Positions 49,559 to 62,639 of a stretch of DNA of 64,000 nucleotides are shown here, one piece after another. Within the stretch, counting starts at the first letter, position 1, and every line of letters begins with the position of its first letter. The notes under the pieces were generated by a model. The model was not told where the DNA came from. It searched no databases and saw nothing but the letters and a program-made list of their open reading frames with translations. Position numbers and translations under genes: made by a program. The DNA comes from Sphagnum magellanicum (Eukaryota; Streptophyta; Sphagnopsida; Sphagnales; Sphagnaceae): positions 16,699,897 to 16,763,896 of the forward strand of contig CM038916.1 of NCBI GenBank assembly GCA_021904315.1. The letters run 5' to 3'.

Positions 49559-50867
49559 TTAAGATTTGCCCACAATGTGTAAATTGTGTTGTAATCAATT
49601 TAAAACATCCTTTTATTGGAAAGATGAAATATTGAATTAGTTTGGGTTGGATATTAACATTATATATATATTTTATTATTATTATTATTATTTTAAAAAA
49701 ATTTATTATTAATTTTTTTTAATTTAATTTTTTTTGGTTATATTTGTAAAAGCATTTTTCTTGTACATTTACAAATATATCCTTGCCAACATCTAATTTA
49801 ACCAAATGTCAAATGAGGTACCACATCCATAGCCATCATGATTTTCTCCCCATAGCACATAAATAAAATAGAATATCAACAAGTGGAGTTCTTCAAGGTG
49901 TTTAATCATGAGGAATGTAAATCTTATGTGGGAAATTTTGTTGGGTGGCCAATGTGATTCTAATGGGGAGAGAAAACACCTATCCAAAATAATCATGTAA
50001 AACAATGAAAATTTGCACTTTGATCACACAACCGTATTCAAGCAAATTGCTAGCACAAGTAGTCTTCTCCACAACATGTTCAAAGAAGAAACCGTGATGT
50101 GCATCTAGGAGTTATCATTTGAATGTCTAGGAAGCTTAAATTGTAAACATTGAAACCTTAAACCTTGTGTCCTAAATTCTAAACTAAGAATTTAAATATC
50201 CCATGACATGAAAAGTGTTGTTGTTTGATCCACATTATTGCTTTGATCATTCAACAATCCACTCTTAGTTCCATTAAAACTCAAATTTTAGTCTAAAATA
50301 CTATTCCTTTCAATTGATAAGACCCCATAAGTAAGCAACTAAACATTCATGTTAAATAGTAAACCCAAATCTCACATTTGAGCTTATTGTGTCTATTTTG
50401 GTTTGGTTAACATTAACACGACTTAATGTCAATTTAGACCCACAACCACTTGCAAAGTGACCAATAGGTTTCAACACTTGGGTTATTGGAGCTCCATTTT
50501 CTCCACACCTTAAAATACCTAAAGGTGGTCACCATGTTGTTCATATTCCCAAACAAAATGATCAAAATCATTTGAAAGAAACCCTAAACCTTATTTACAA
50601 GCAATCTGCCCTGGATGTACTAGTAGTCAAGTGTGTGAGGTGCTTAGATCTGCTTCCATTTTGTTTGGATGATTTTATGTTTGTTCGGTCTCCAATAAAT
50701 TAGACAATTCTTTCACGGAAACCCCATAAATCCAGTCCAAATATTTTTACACCAACATGGCACTAGTGATTTTTTTATAATAAAAAAAATTTGGTGGTGA
50801 CTTTTTGCCATTTTTTAAAAAATATTTTTGTAAAAGGGAATATTCTGTAAAAGATTTCCCTAATGTT
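49559..50867. other. AT-rich spacer
   Basis: Short frames only. A TAT/ATT run lies at 49660-49735. No gene recognised. Confidence 0.5.
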
Positions 50868-51060
50868 TGAACAAAATTTGTCAAAAAAAAAAAAACAATC
50901 TAAAAAGTTGCCCAAAATTGCCACAATTGCTTACAACATGAACAAATTCTTAAGATTTTTTTGCTTGAACCTTATTTTGAATATGGCAAAATTTGGCTAA
51001 ATATTCTTATGGATGATCACCAATTGAGCAACTAATGGGAGAGACTGAAAGGTAATTTGG
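50868..51060. repeat. Dispersed repeat C (inverted relative to 26.65 kb)
   Basis: Words GCCCAAAATTGCCACAATTG, TATTTTGAATATGGCAAAAT and TTTGGCTAAATATTCTTATG line up with the reverse complement of 26641-26790. The end GATGATCACCAATTGAGCAA is duplicated 61 bp further on (51013 and 51077). Confidence 0.6.
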
Positions 51061-51815
51061 CTAAATGTTCTTATGGGTGATCACCAATTGAGCAATTTAT
51101 GGGAGAGGCCAAAGGGGTTGGAAGGAATAAGGTGTGTTTGTTGGGGGAAGCCAATATACTAGAACTTGGGTGACATCCCACATTTCTAAGACCATGGTTC
51201 AACATGAATTTGCAATGGGTGATGGGGTTTTGCATTGCAACACAAGTTTGTGAGAACATAAAAGAATGGACAAAGTTTATTTTCCTTTGTATTTGGAGGT
51301 CCCTTTGTCAAGCTGAATAGGTATTTGCTAGGCATCATCTTGTACACAATGGAAGAATTCTTACAATGTGTAATAAGGTTTGTGCTCCGATTTTGTCATA
51401 GATGAAAAAAGAAAAAGATGGATGAAAATATGTTCAAATGGATGAAAAAAATGGATGGTTCTAAAAATTAATTCCAAAAGTCAAATTCAATTTTAATTTG
51501 ATTTTTATTAATTGAAACTAACCCACTAAATTAGTTATTCACCAACAATGGTTGAGATATTCCAAAACCCCCTATTTGGGCCTCTATAATTGTTTGCCAC
51601 ATCAAACAAAATGTTAATTTTTTCCCCGTCCCCAACCATAAACATGAAAAATGGACATTTATATAAACTGAAAAACTAATCAAGCATCGCCACTAAGGCC
51701 AATTGTTATGATAGGTCAATAAAAAAAAAATCATTGAAGAACATTGTCATTGTGGCCAATTTACAAGCCCAAAGTAAAGTTTACACTAGTGTTGTATGGT
51801 TCTATTTTTAATTAA
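51061..51815. other. AT-rich spacer
   Basis: Includes ATGGATGAAAA words near 51408-51455. No gene. Confidence 0.45.
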
Positions 51816-52481
51816 GGGATGATTGTAAAGTAAGGTGGTTCACTTTTTATGTCACAATGCAATTTTATTTTTTTCAAGTGTCATGCATTTATATTTTATT
51901 AAGATGCCATAAAATCAATAATATGTTAAACTTGTGATTAAATTTACATTGTCAACTTGAATTTTTAAATATCTATATAAAAAGTTTATAACATATATAC
52001 ATGCACCAAATATACAATAATGAACTTTTGAAGTTGAAAAATATGGATCGGTTTTATGTCTATGCCTCTTTATACATGCGTTTTTGTGTATGGTTTTTAT
52101 TTGGGATATTTTATATAAGGACTTAGTATACGATTTATTAAAACAATAGGAATGTACATGTAGATGCAAAAAGTTTGTTAGAAAAACCTTAACTCAAAAC
52201 AAATTATGAACTTTTGAATTGTGCAAAATGGATCATTATTCATAAGTCCATATCATAATCATTTTCTTGATGAGTTTCAAATTTTTTTCTTTTAACATGC
52301 ATGTTAAAAAGTTGTTTCAAATGGTTTTTCTTCATGGATTTTCTTAGTTCAAAATCACTTTGTAATTTTCCATTTAAGTAATGGTATAGTAGTCAATTGC
52401 CATTTTAACACTACCATGTATAGATTTTTGAGGAGTGGTGTATCCATTAAAAAATGAACCACCTTAATTTGCAACCACCTC
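51816..52481. mobile_element. Inverted-repeat (MITE-like) element, family A copy 2
   Basis: The left end GATTGTAAAGTAAGGTGGTT and the right end AACCACCTTAATTTGCAACC are inverted repeats of about 30 bp with few mismatches. The interior shares ACTTTTGAA-type blocks with the copies at 9.3 and 56.3 kb. There is no coding capacity. Confidence 0.75.
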
Positions 52482-53500
52482 TGAATATGAATAAAGATAA
52501 TACCTAAATATCAACGTATCCATATCCTATGTTTTCATATTATCTGCCATTACCCATATTCATAAATAGATAAGTACTTGAAAATAGGTGAATATTATAT
52601 TAAATAAATGGTTTGTATGTTTGTACATAGGAAGGGCTATTTTTATTAATGTTAAACATATCTTGTTTTTAATGAAGAACTTCCAATTTTGGTTCAAAAA
52701 ATCAATTAGAATGGATATAATTTTGGTTTCACAAAAAAATGGAACCTTGGTCTAATTTTGGCCCAATTCTTGAAAGAAAGAAGTGTTGTGATTTTGGTGT
52801 TAGTTCTAAAGGGGTTTTTCCTCATTATTTTTCTGCTTGTTTATCCTAGGCTTACTCCATCTTTTTCTCAAAAAAAAAGGATGATGCCCATACACATTTT
52901 GGTGTTACTCATTACATAATTTGGGTCTTGTTATGCAAATCTTGGACCTATAATGGGTAGCACAAATTGTGTTTGGGCACCTCCAAACATATTTCAAATG
53001 AACAAATGGGTAGCCAAGAAAGGAAAAAAAAGGCAATCCATAGGTAGTAAACCAAAAAAAAGCTAACCACCATGGTTAGCTTGGGAGCTGGAGTCCTAAC
53101 CATTTAATATCTTCCATGTTTCAAGGTGTGTTGTTGATTATCGATTCATTTTGGGCATTTGAACTTTCAACTTTGGCATAAAAGGCATAATACTACAATA
53201 AAACATGGTGTTCATCACCCCCAAAATCTTGACTATAATGATTAAATTGCAGAGTTACTAGTTTGAAATGACTAAAAAGGTAGTTTTTGTCCTCTTCCCC
53301 CCCCCCCCCCCAATAGGCATGTCTTATTTGAGTAGCTCAATTAGTAATTTAAATCAAATCAAACAACGTCAATTAGATGTGGATTAACCATGCCGATGTG
53401 GCATTATTGCCTACTAAAATGTGACTAATTTCAGTCATGCCATAAATGACATGGCATAATAAGTACATATGTACATGTATGTAGGTAGGTGTGTAATAAA
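52482..53500. other. Spacer with C-run
   Basis: A 15-base C-run lies at 53297-53311. The stretch 52690-52800 resembles the GGTTCC-type repeat of SEC8 intron 14. No gene. Confidence 0.45.
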
Positions 53501-53504
53501 TAGG

Positions 53505-54745
53505 TAGGTTAGGTTAAACTTTAGATTGATCTTAAGCTAAATTTCCCATACCTAACTAAATTTGGCTAAACTTGGGTATTTAAATTCAATATTGCCAATA
53601 TTGGTTAAAAAATATTTAACCTGGTTAAATTTGAATACTTCAATTCAACTTGGTTACTTTGGCTAAATTTGGATACTTTAATTAAATTTGGCTAATCTTG
53701 TTTAAACTTAATTAAACTTGGTGAAACTAGGGTATTTTAACTAAATTTGATTGATTTGGCTTAAATTGGTTTAATTTGGTTACAATTTACTTAAGAATGT
53801 ATAATTTAAGGTTTTAGGTTTTATGTATAGTTTAGCCAACTTAAACCAAATGGAACCAACTTTAATTAAATTTAAGCAATTTTATTTTAAATACTTTCAT
53901 TTTAGACAAAACTAACCTATTTGAACCAAGATTAATTCAAGTACCCAAGTTTAGCCAAAGTTAACTAATTTACCCTAGTTTAATCAAATTTATCCTATTT
54001 TAATCAAGTCTAGCCAATTTTAATTAAGTTTAATTAAATTTGTTAAAGTACTTTAATTAAGCCAAATTCAACCAAAATTAACTAGAGTAAACAAATATAA
54101 TTTTAAGTTAAACTAAGTTTAGCCAAAATTAGCGAAAAGACTTTATTTCAACCAATTAAACAAAATTTAGCCAAGAAAATCAAAAGTACCCAAGTTTAAC
54201 CAAGTTTAGCCAAGTTAAACAAAATTTAATTAGTTTAACTAGAATTAATGAAAGCACCCAAGTTTAACTAAAATACATTAGTTTAGTCAAATTAAACTAA
54301 TTTTAGCCAAATTTGATTAAGTTTACCACAAAAAAACCTAGTTTATCCGAAATTAACATGCCCAAATTTAACCAAGTATAACCAAGTTAAACCAAATTTA
54401 ATCAAATTTAATAAATTTTAGCCAAAATTCAATAAAGTACCCTATTTTAGCTAAGTTTATTCAAGTTAAACCAATTTTTTTGAAATTTAATTAGGTTTAA
54501 CCAAAATTATTGAAAGTTTCCAAATTTAGCCAAATTTAGCCCAACTTAACCAAGTTTAGCAAAAACTAACCATCATTAACCTATTGGTTAAAGTATTCAA
54601 ATTTAGCAAGTTTAATTAAGTTAAACCAAATGTAGTTAAAATTTGTTGAGTTTAACCAAGTTTAGTTAAAATACCCAAAGGTAGTTAAATTTAGCCAAGT
54701 TCAACTAAGTTGAATTTAAATGCCCAAGTTTAAATAGGTAAGTTT
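53505..54745. repeat. Low-complexity tract of TTTAGCCAA/TTTAACCAA words with strand switch
   Basis: About 1.2 kb built almost only from 9-12 bp words. Before about 53810 they read mainly as GGTTAAATTTGGCTAAA; after it they read mainly as the reverse complement (AACCAAGTTTAGCCAA). There is no fixed period, so this is not a simple satellite. A similar tract in one orientation lies at 62640-63195. Confidence 0.8.
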
Positions 54746-54839
54746 TATCCAAGTTTAACTTAAGAATAGTGATATGTGAAATTATGAATGAATTTGAGTT
54801 TATAGTTTTTACTTTGACATTATTTGTTACCTTGTGAAG

Positions 54840-55080
54840 TGATAGTTGGATAGTTAATGCTTTTGTTTTTCACCATGGAGGTGAGGGGTTCAAATCCCTT
54901 TTATGGCCATGGGTTCATGCTTTTAAGGTAAGGGGTTCAAATCCCTCTTGTGGCCATGGGTTCATGCTTTTAAGGTTCACAAGTGGTCTACTTGTTTAAA
55001 AGAGGCTTATGAATGGCCCGCATGCCTAGAAGAGTCTAACAAGCGGCCTACATGCATAGGGTAAGAGGCCTTTACACATT
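54840..55080 (+). mobile_element. Candidate tRNA-derived SINE
   Basis: TAGTTGGATAGT (54843) resembles a polymerase III A box, and GGTTCAAATCC (54887) matches the B box with tRNA-like spacing. A 47-bp segment containing the B box is duplicated (second box at 54934). No poly-A tail or target-site duplication was confirmed. Confidence 0.45.
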
Positions 55081-56280
55081 CTTAAATGTTACCTCCCTAA
55101 TTCTACATTTTATATTTTGTTAATATTTTTTGAATTTTAATTATTTGATTTATATAATACTTATGACATCTCATCATCAAGCCACATTAGGATGTCATTT
55201 CTTCACACATTGTTCTTTTGCTTTTGAAATTCCAATAATATTTGTAGCCTAACATTTCCAATGCTATAGAAATTGCCTAATTTCAGTGATAGGTGCGTGT
55301 TTAGTGATGGGCAATTACACCCTACATAGTGATGAGAACTTGTTTAACATCAATTTGATCACCAAATTATTCTTAAGCAATAAAACAATGTCATGTTAAA
55401 AATAACTAGGTTTTCTAGTCCAATTTTTTTACATTTTTATAAGTAAATATATTTACTAAATGGTTTCTTTAAAAACGTGAAGGTAACAATGTAGGTGTTG
55501 GTTCGACCCTACCATAATTTAACTACTAAAACCAAGGATATCCACCAATATCTAGTTCAATTAGGTTAGTAAAACATGTATTCTAATTGAACAATATTCC
55601 ACCTAGAAAATTTTGCCCTAGCTTTTCACTTAGCATAAGAACACTTCAAAGATAAAACCTTCAAACCAATGGCCATACTAATCATCAAATGATATTGTAT
55701 GCCAAGAGATGCTATTATAAAGACATAACTAATTCATGGAAAATTGGAACAAGGTGCAAATTATTTCAAAAGATTTTAGAAGAAAATTCTAGTGATGAAT
55801 GACAAAATTAGATGAGAATTTGCACCTCTAATTAAAAACACACTATATTTACCTTTTGTTTTGCAACCCTTCTAGGAGATGTTTATCTTACAACCCTTCT
55901 TGGAAACTTTTATAAATTATCCTATGCCCCCTTCAAATTGTTAGGGACTTGTCACAAAGTTAGTAGGCAAACTAAAAAGGTATTAAAAACTTGCAAATAA
56001 TTGGGACCAAATTTGAAAACCACCAAACATTAGTTTGCACTCCTAACACACTTGTTCTGTTTTAAAAAAAAAAAAAAAGTTCCCATTGTGCTAAACCCCC
56101 ACCTCCACCTTCAACCTAGCAGTTTCTCAAAACCCCATATACCCACTCCCTATTTTGAACTAACTTTCACATTTAAAAAATTCTGCTTTAAGTTTGTTTT
56201 GGCAATCCAAAATGCTTGAGATTCTTTATTAAAAACCTAATGTGCAAGAAGTTTAAAATTTTCCCTAATTTTTTTTAACA
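55081..56280. other. AT-rich spacer
   Basis: No gene or clear repeat found. An A-run lies at about 56066. Confidence 0.45.
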
Positions 56281-56919
56281 AGTGGATGCATACTAAGGTG
56301 GTTCACTTTTTGTCCCTTTCTGGACTTTCTACAAAAAATACTCTATTCAAATGCCACAAATGCATTGTAAAAACATCAATTTGACAAAAATATTTATGGA
56401 TTAAGATTGCCAACTTGAATAAGAATATTTATTGAGGGGTGAAATTCAATAAACATACATTAATCATATAATAATGGACTTTTAAAGTGAGCATATGGAT
56501 TATCTTTTGGGTTTTGCATTAACATTCAAATGCATTTTTTGTTATGATTTTATCTTAATATTTTTTATTGAGACTCAATATTGGGAAAAAAAACATGGAT
56601 TCAAAAAAATTACAATAAAATCTTTAACCAACAAATAATTATGGACTTTTGAATGATCAAATGTGGACCTTATTTTCCTAAGTCCTTATCTTGGTCAATT
56701 TTTGTTGGATTCATTTCTCCCCCCCTACCCCCCCAACATGTATGTCAAAAAATAATGTAGATGGGCAGCCTTCCATATTGATTTTATCAATTGATTAATC
56801 ACCACATAGGGCCCACTCAAAATTTACTTTTAATTGTTTTTTCCATTATAATGTTAAAATATGGATTTTTGGGATTAGGACTTTTGCCACTTTTGAGCCA
56901 CCTTAACTTGCATCTACCC
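56281..56919. mobile_element. Inverted-repeat (MITE-like) element, family A copy 3
   Basis: The left end is GGATGCATACTAAGGTGGTT. The right end GAGCCACCTTAACTTGCATC is its imperfect reverse complement. Size and interior agree with the 51.8-kb copy. Confidence 0.72.
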
Positions 56920-59280
56920 TTACGTTCTTTAAAAAAACTTGACTTTATAAACTATGAAAACCACTTGCATATTTTCTGAGATTCTTTCAAAGAAACCCAA
57001 CTTTGTAAAAGATGAAATTTACCTGCATTTTTTCAAAGGTTCTTTCAAAGAAACCTAACCTTCACAAAACATGAAAACCACCTAATTTTTCATGAAATTT
57101 TTTCAAAGACACCTTATTTGCTTTTGTGTTTTTGTTTAAGGTTTTTGAATTTTTGGTTTCATGTTTCTTTGAATGCAACCTCAAAATGGCAAGAATCGTT
57201 GTTTTTCCCCATAAATTTACCCATTTATTCAAGTTTTGCTCAAGTATGGTGATGGTGGGTACATCAGAGGCATTAAATGAAAGTGTGAAAAAAAATAACT
57301 TACTAGTATGTTGTGTGTTTTTTTCTCTATTGTTTCATTGTTTCTCATGTGTTTAGAGTGTGTCATTACAAGGAATTTTGTCTATTCCAACCCATGTGTT
57401 TATGACTTATTTCTAAAAATCAACCATTTTTTGTGACTATAAATGCAATTGTCTTTCATGTCACTTGGTAAAAATAACTTGTAGAACCACAAAGTCATTT
57501 GCAATTGCATATGCAATTTATACTTGTGATTAATGGTGATTTAAATGAATATGAAAATGAAAAATATGTTTATATCATCCATTTATAATGACATCCCAAA
57601 ATATATGAAAATGTAGTTATTTATGTGAATTGGAAGGTGGTTCGTAGGCCATTGGAGACAATGTGGCATCTTTTCAACTTGATTTATGACTATAAATCCT
57701 AGGTGCAAATGGACAAGTAATTAAATGTGGAAAAAAATGAGTTGGTTAATGAAATTGTTGGATTTAGTGGTCTAATTATTATTTTAAAAACTTTTTTCAA
57801 TGAACTAACCATTAAATGTGTAATAAGGTTTGGTGGGTTTGTGGAACCTTTAGGGTCCCATGGCAAATAATGGTACACATAGGACTAAGTAGTAGGTAAT
57901 ATGTATGTGGCTAAATAATGATATTTTATCTTGTTTATATGTCATAGTTTTTTAAACTAGTTAATTAATTAGGTAGGTTGGGTAATTAATCAATTAGTAA
58001 GTTGTTAGTTGTAAAGTAATAAGCAGCACACAATATGTATGCAAGTTAAATAGTAGGTATTTTATCATGTTGATATGCGATAATTTTTTTATATTAATTA
58101 ATTAATTAATTAGGCCATGTAATTATTTATTAAATAGGTTGGGTTTAAGTAATAGGTGTAATTAATTAATTTAATAATAAATTTAATTTAATTATTGAAT
58201 ATGCTATATACTAAAAGTAATTTATGACCCATTTATAAACATTATATAGTGAATAGGTTATGTATCATACAACAAATTATATTTTGTAAGTACATTATGA
58301 TTTATTATAAGCAAAATTTTATAGTATAATTTTTTTAATCAAATAAAGGTTTTAAATGTGAAAAAAATAATTTATTTTTACATACGTATTTTATCATAAT
58401 TTTAAGTGAAACTTTAAGATATTATATAACATGTATTTAATTAACTCTAAACTAAGTTATCATTTCTGGACTTTTTTAAACCTAGTGGTTTGGATCAAGT
58501 TTGAGACAAAACATTGGTAACATCTATTTGTTGGATCAATTAATTATGAAAAAAATTATTGATATTTATTGTTGCATCACTTGATGGCCCCACAATGGAA
58601 GTCTTTTTTTAATTTTGCAACTTCCAAATGGTCAATTTTTAATTTTGGACTTTCAAAAGTCCAAAATTAATTGAATACATGATATATGTGTGAAGATACT
58701 AAAATTTAAAATTCTACAAACTTAATTAATTATATGGCATTAATTAATATTAATATTAAAATTGATTATCAAGCTTAATCTTTTGCATTAAAAATAATAT
58801 GGCTAATATAAAAACTTTTATTATATTTCTATTATAATTTATTTATGATCCATTTATAAATATAATATGTGAATAACTTATATTTCATTTTAAATTATAT
58901 TATATTAGTAAAATTATTATATGTCAAAAAAATTGTATAATATAAATTTTAAAATAAATGAAGGTTTAAGATACAAAAGATATATTTTTATTTATTATTA
59001 TGTTATTCATTTATAGCTCATGTGATTTAATTTATTTTTACCACAGAAAGGTCGTGGAAATTATATTCGATAATGAAATTAAAATATTTTTATTTTCAAA
59101 CCAATTTTTATTTTAAAAAAAAATGTATATGTGTGTACATTATTGAAATGACTTTAAATTTAAAATTTAGTATTGTCATTTGGACAAAATTTTAATAAGA
59201 GATTAAAGATAAAAAATGATGTATTATACAATGTTTTAAATGAAATAACCTGAATAGAATGCACATTATTATTTTGTCAC
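56920..59280. other. AT-rich spacer
   Basis: Tandem CTTTCAAAGAAACC blocks lie at 56984-57115 (three copies, about 65 bp apart). TTAATTAATTAA runs occur near 57960 and 58100. Open frames are short and not recognised. Confidence 0.5.
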
Positions 59281-59470
59281 AAGTGGGGTGGCTTGGTGGT
59301 AAAAGAGTTGATCTTCATCCTTAGGGTTCAAGAATCATTTTTCACAAATGACATGGGTTGTGATTCATGGTCGGATGTTGATTGAATATTCCTTACCTAC
59401 ATAGTCAACTTAGGTTAAGTGCATATTAGGTTAGTTTAGGTAGGCACAATAGGTGGCCTACCTAACAATT
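59281..59470 (+). mobile_element. Candidate tRNA-derived SINE, second family
   Basis: TGGCTTGGTGG (59289) fits an A box, and GGTTCAAGAATC (59325) fits a slightly decayed B box 36 bases on. A TAGGTTAAG/TAGGTAGG patch follows. The full tRNA fold was not established. Confidence 0.4.
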
Positions 59471-62400
59471 TAAACTAATATTTTAAGCCTTAATGACACG
59501 TGTGAACATGGTACATGTTGAACTTATAAATATATAATAATAGGGTGAAAACATGGTAAAGTATACACAAAAAGTATTGTAAACATCAAAATATTGGGGT
59601 ATTTAAATAAAAAGACTAATAAGTTTATTTTTGGGTACATTATTTTTTAACTCTTGTGTGCATGAATTTCAAAAATTAAATTGTTATAATCACGTTTATT
59701 GTCATTACTTACATGTACTTGAATTGGACCTAAAATTTGTGGTAATTTGTAAAATAAATTCCAAGTATTTGAAAGTAGGTGAATTTTTTTAATAAACACC
59801 TCATATAAGATTTTTGGTTAATGGAATTTGTTTTCATAACTAAAATCATCCCCAACCCCTAAAAAATGATGTAATGTTGGGGATACTTTTGGGGTACTTT
59901 TTCCAATCCAAATGATACAACACAAATTGCTTTGAGAAGGTGGAAGAAGGCTAGAGATGCCCATGAAAAAAATTAAAAATTTCATTTGTTTTGAAATGTT
60001 AGAAGAGGATTAGAAGTTTAAAAGACTTTTTTTTTTCATGTTTTCAAATAAGAAACAAGGTAACAAATATGTACAAAATATTTTATTTGCACCCAATAAT
60101 ATTATTTTAATATTTAAATAATGAATAGTTAATAAATTTAAATATAAATAAATATTGCTTAGTCATAAAATCATTTGCAAAATGACAATGCTACATAAGC
60201 TTGTTTGGATGGATGAAAAGTTCATCCATCCAAACAAGCTCGCAATGGTAGTTGCATTATTATGCAATTGCCATTACAACTTGGTGCGATGTATTATGTT
60301 TTGTGAATAAAAATTTATGCAACTTGTTTAAGGTGTTTAGGCCATGTAGCAAATCACATGTGGTAATTACAACTAACTAATCATTAATCAAATTGTTTAG
60401 TAGCAAATTCTTCATAATGTTTGTGTTTTTTAATAAAATTTTATTAACAAATTCAAGGTGTGTTATGTGACTACATGTGTTTTGCATTTTGTTTTCATTG
60501 TCACCACCCTCAAGTATTTGCCATTTGTCCACCCTTTCAAATCATTACTATTTTCGATTCATTCTCTCATTACTCTCCCTTCCCATTTTTTTGCTACAAT
60601 TATCATAGAATTGTCAATTGAAAAACTTTTGTTCACATCATTTGCATAGTTATTTTTTGGTCATATTTGAAATATTTTATCCTAGTCACATTTTCAAATG
60701 ATATTTTGGATGTTCATGTCACTTTGTCATCAATCATGGATGCCATATGGATGAAAACTTGCAATGAAAAAAAAATGTCATCCTTCATACTACCATGTTA
60801 TAATCTACTAGTCAAATGCACCATTAATATATATGACTACAAATTTTTTCCACATAGGATTTGAAGTAATATCCTATGACTAAAATCAATTATATAGTCA
60901 TTTAGGACATCTAGTCATTAATTTGTTAGTTGCAAAGGACATAATTCCTTCTAATGCACCTACTTAAAAGTTGTCATAGGCTTTGAGAGGATTATTTGTT
61001 TTTAATTTTAAAATTGATTTTAATATCCTAGTTGTCATGTTGCTATTACATTATTTGAAACCAAATTCAATGCAAAATATTTCAATTAAGGTCAAAACAT
61101 CAAAAAACCTTAATAGATTCAAATGATCACAAAGTTGATAAAACTTGAAATGCGATTGAAACCAAAATATTTTAAAATTTTTTTGAAAGTTTTTAACAAA
61201 CTAAGCCAAGGTTGTCACGGGGATTGAAAGGATTATTTGACTATATGCTTAAAATTGGTAAATTTAAAACCATGATCACCATATGTTTTTATGATAATCT
61301 TTGAAAGTTTTACATGGTGACATGAACTTTTTTAAAAAAGACAATGTGATTTACATTGACGAACTAAAAATAGATTTTGAAAATGATGTCTTTCTTATCA
61401 TTTAACTGTTGGGTGGTTGAAAATTATGGGCAAGAATAATACATATGGGTGAAAGCATGGTAAACTGTACAATTAAAAATACCTACCATTCTACTTGTCA
61501 ACTAAACAAAAAGTAGGACCAAAACCCATCACAAAATTGTAATACATTCAACATTTTTAATTGAATTATAAATAACAAAATATTTTTCCATTATTATGCA
61601 TTACTTTTAAATTTTGCATTGTAAAAGTAGGTTTCAAGTAGATTTTCTAAAATGCAAATAACTTTTAAAATTTACTTTCTAAAGTATAAGATTTGATTCA
61701 AGTATGTGTCAAGTATATTCTACCAAAGAAAAAGTAGATTTGTTTTTTGGTGATGCCTTTGAATATACAACAATCTTTATGCTATAATTTCATACATGTA
61801 TATTTCATTAAAGTTTCTAATGAAAAAGTAGGTTTGAACACCATTTTGAGTAGTCAAATTCAAACCTACATATTTCTTACTTTTATTATTCCAAAGTTTT
61901 TGAAATTTTGTAGTTGATTTACAATAAACTCAATTGAGTGCTCAATAGTTTCAAAATGAAATTTAAGTAAAATTTAAATCTACTTTCTTATGTTTTTGTG
62001 AAAAACTACTTCTTTTTTAACTTGATATTCTTTCGACAACTTTTTTGTATACATTCCCATGGTTTCACCCATACACTATGCCAAAATATGGTAAATATGA
62101 TTGGAAAAATGACTAGTGTTGTGGTCTTAATCACCATATATGATTAGACATGACTACATGACTACGGTTGTGAACATGCAAAGTTTGGATTGGCACATAC
62201 CTCTTGGTTGTGAATAGGTTATGTTCATCCATTTTATTTTTCATCCATAAATGTCATTCATCGATGAACATGTGGCATAATATTTTTCCATGTCATTAAA
62301 TATTTTATGCCATGTGTCAAATAATATTTTAAAAATATTCTTTCGACGTTAACAAAATATTCCAAAAAAGATTTTTTCATGCTCACTTGCTCACATTCAT

Positions 62401-62639
62401 ACGCTCACCAAATAACATCCTTGATAGTTCAAACATCCATGTCATATTTACCATGAGTCATATGTGTGGTTTATTTGTAAACATCATTTGCAACTTTGTC
62501 CTTTATGACTAAAGTCATAATGGACACAATCATGGAAACACATCCAATGATCCATAACATGCAACATGGCACCAAGAAACAAGAAAATTAACATTTTAAA
62601 CCCAATAGTGTGGTGCCATGTGGCAATCAAAGATCAATC
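59471..62639. other. AT-rich spacer
   Basis: No gene recognised. Contains the perfect hairpin described at 60198-60240. Confidence 0.5.
60198..60240. repeat. Perfect hairpin, 20-bp arms and 3-base loop
   Basis: The arm AGCTTGTTTGGATGGATGAA is followed by AAG and then the exact reverse complement of the arm. A looser inverted repeat (TGGTAGTTGCAT / ATGCAATTGCCA) follows at 60247. Confidence 0.95.
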
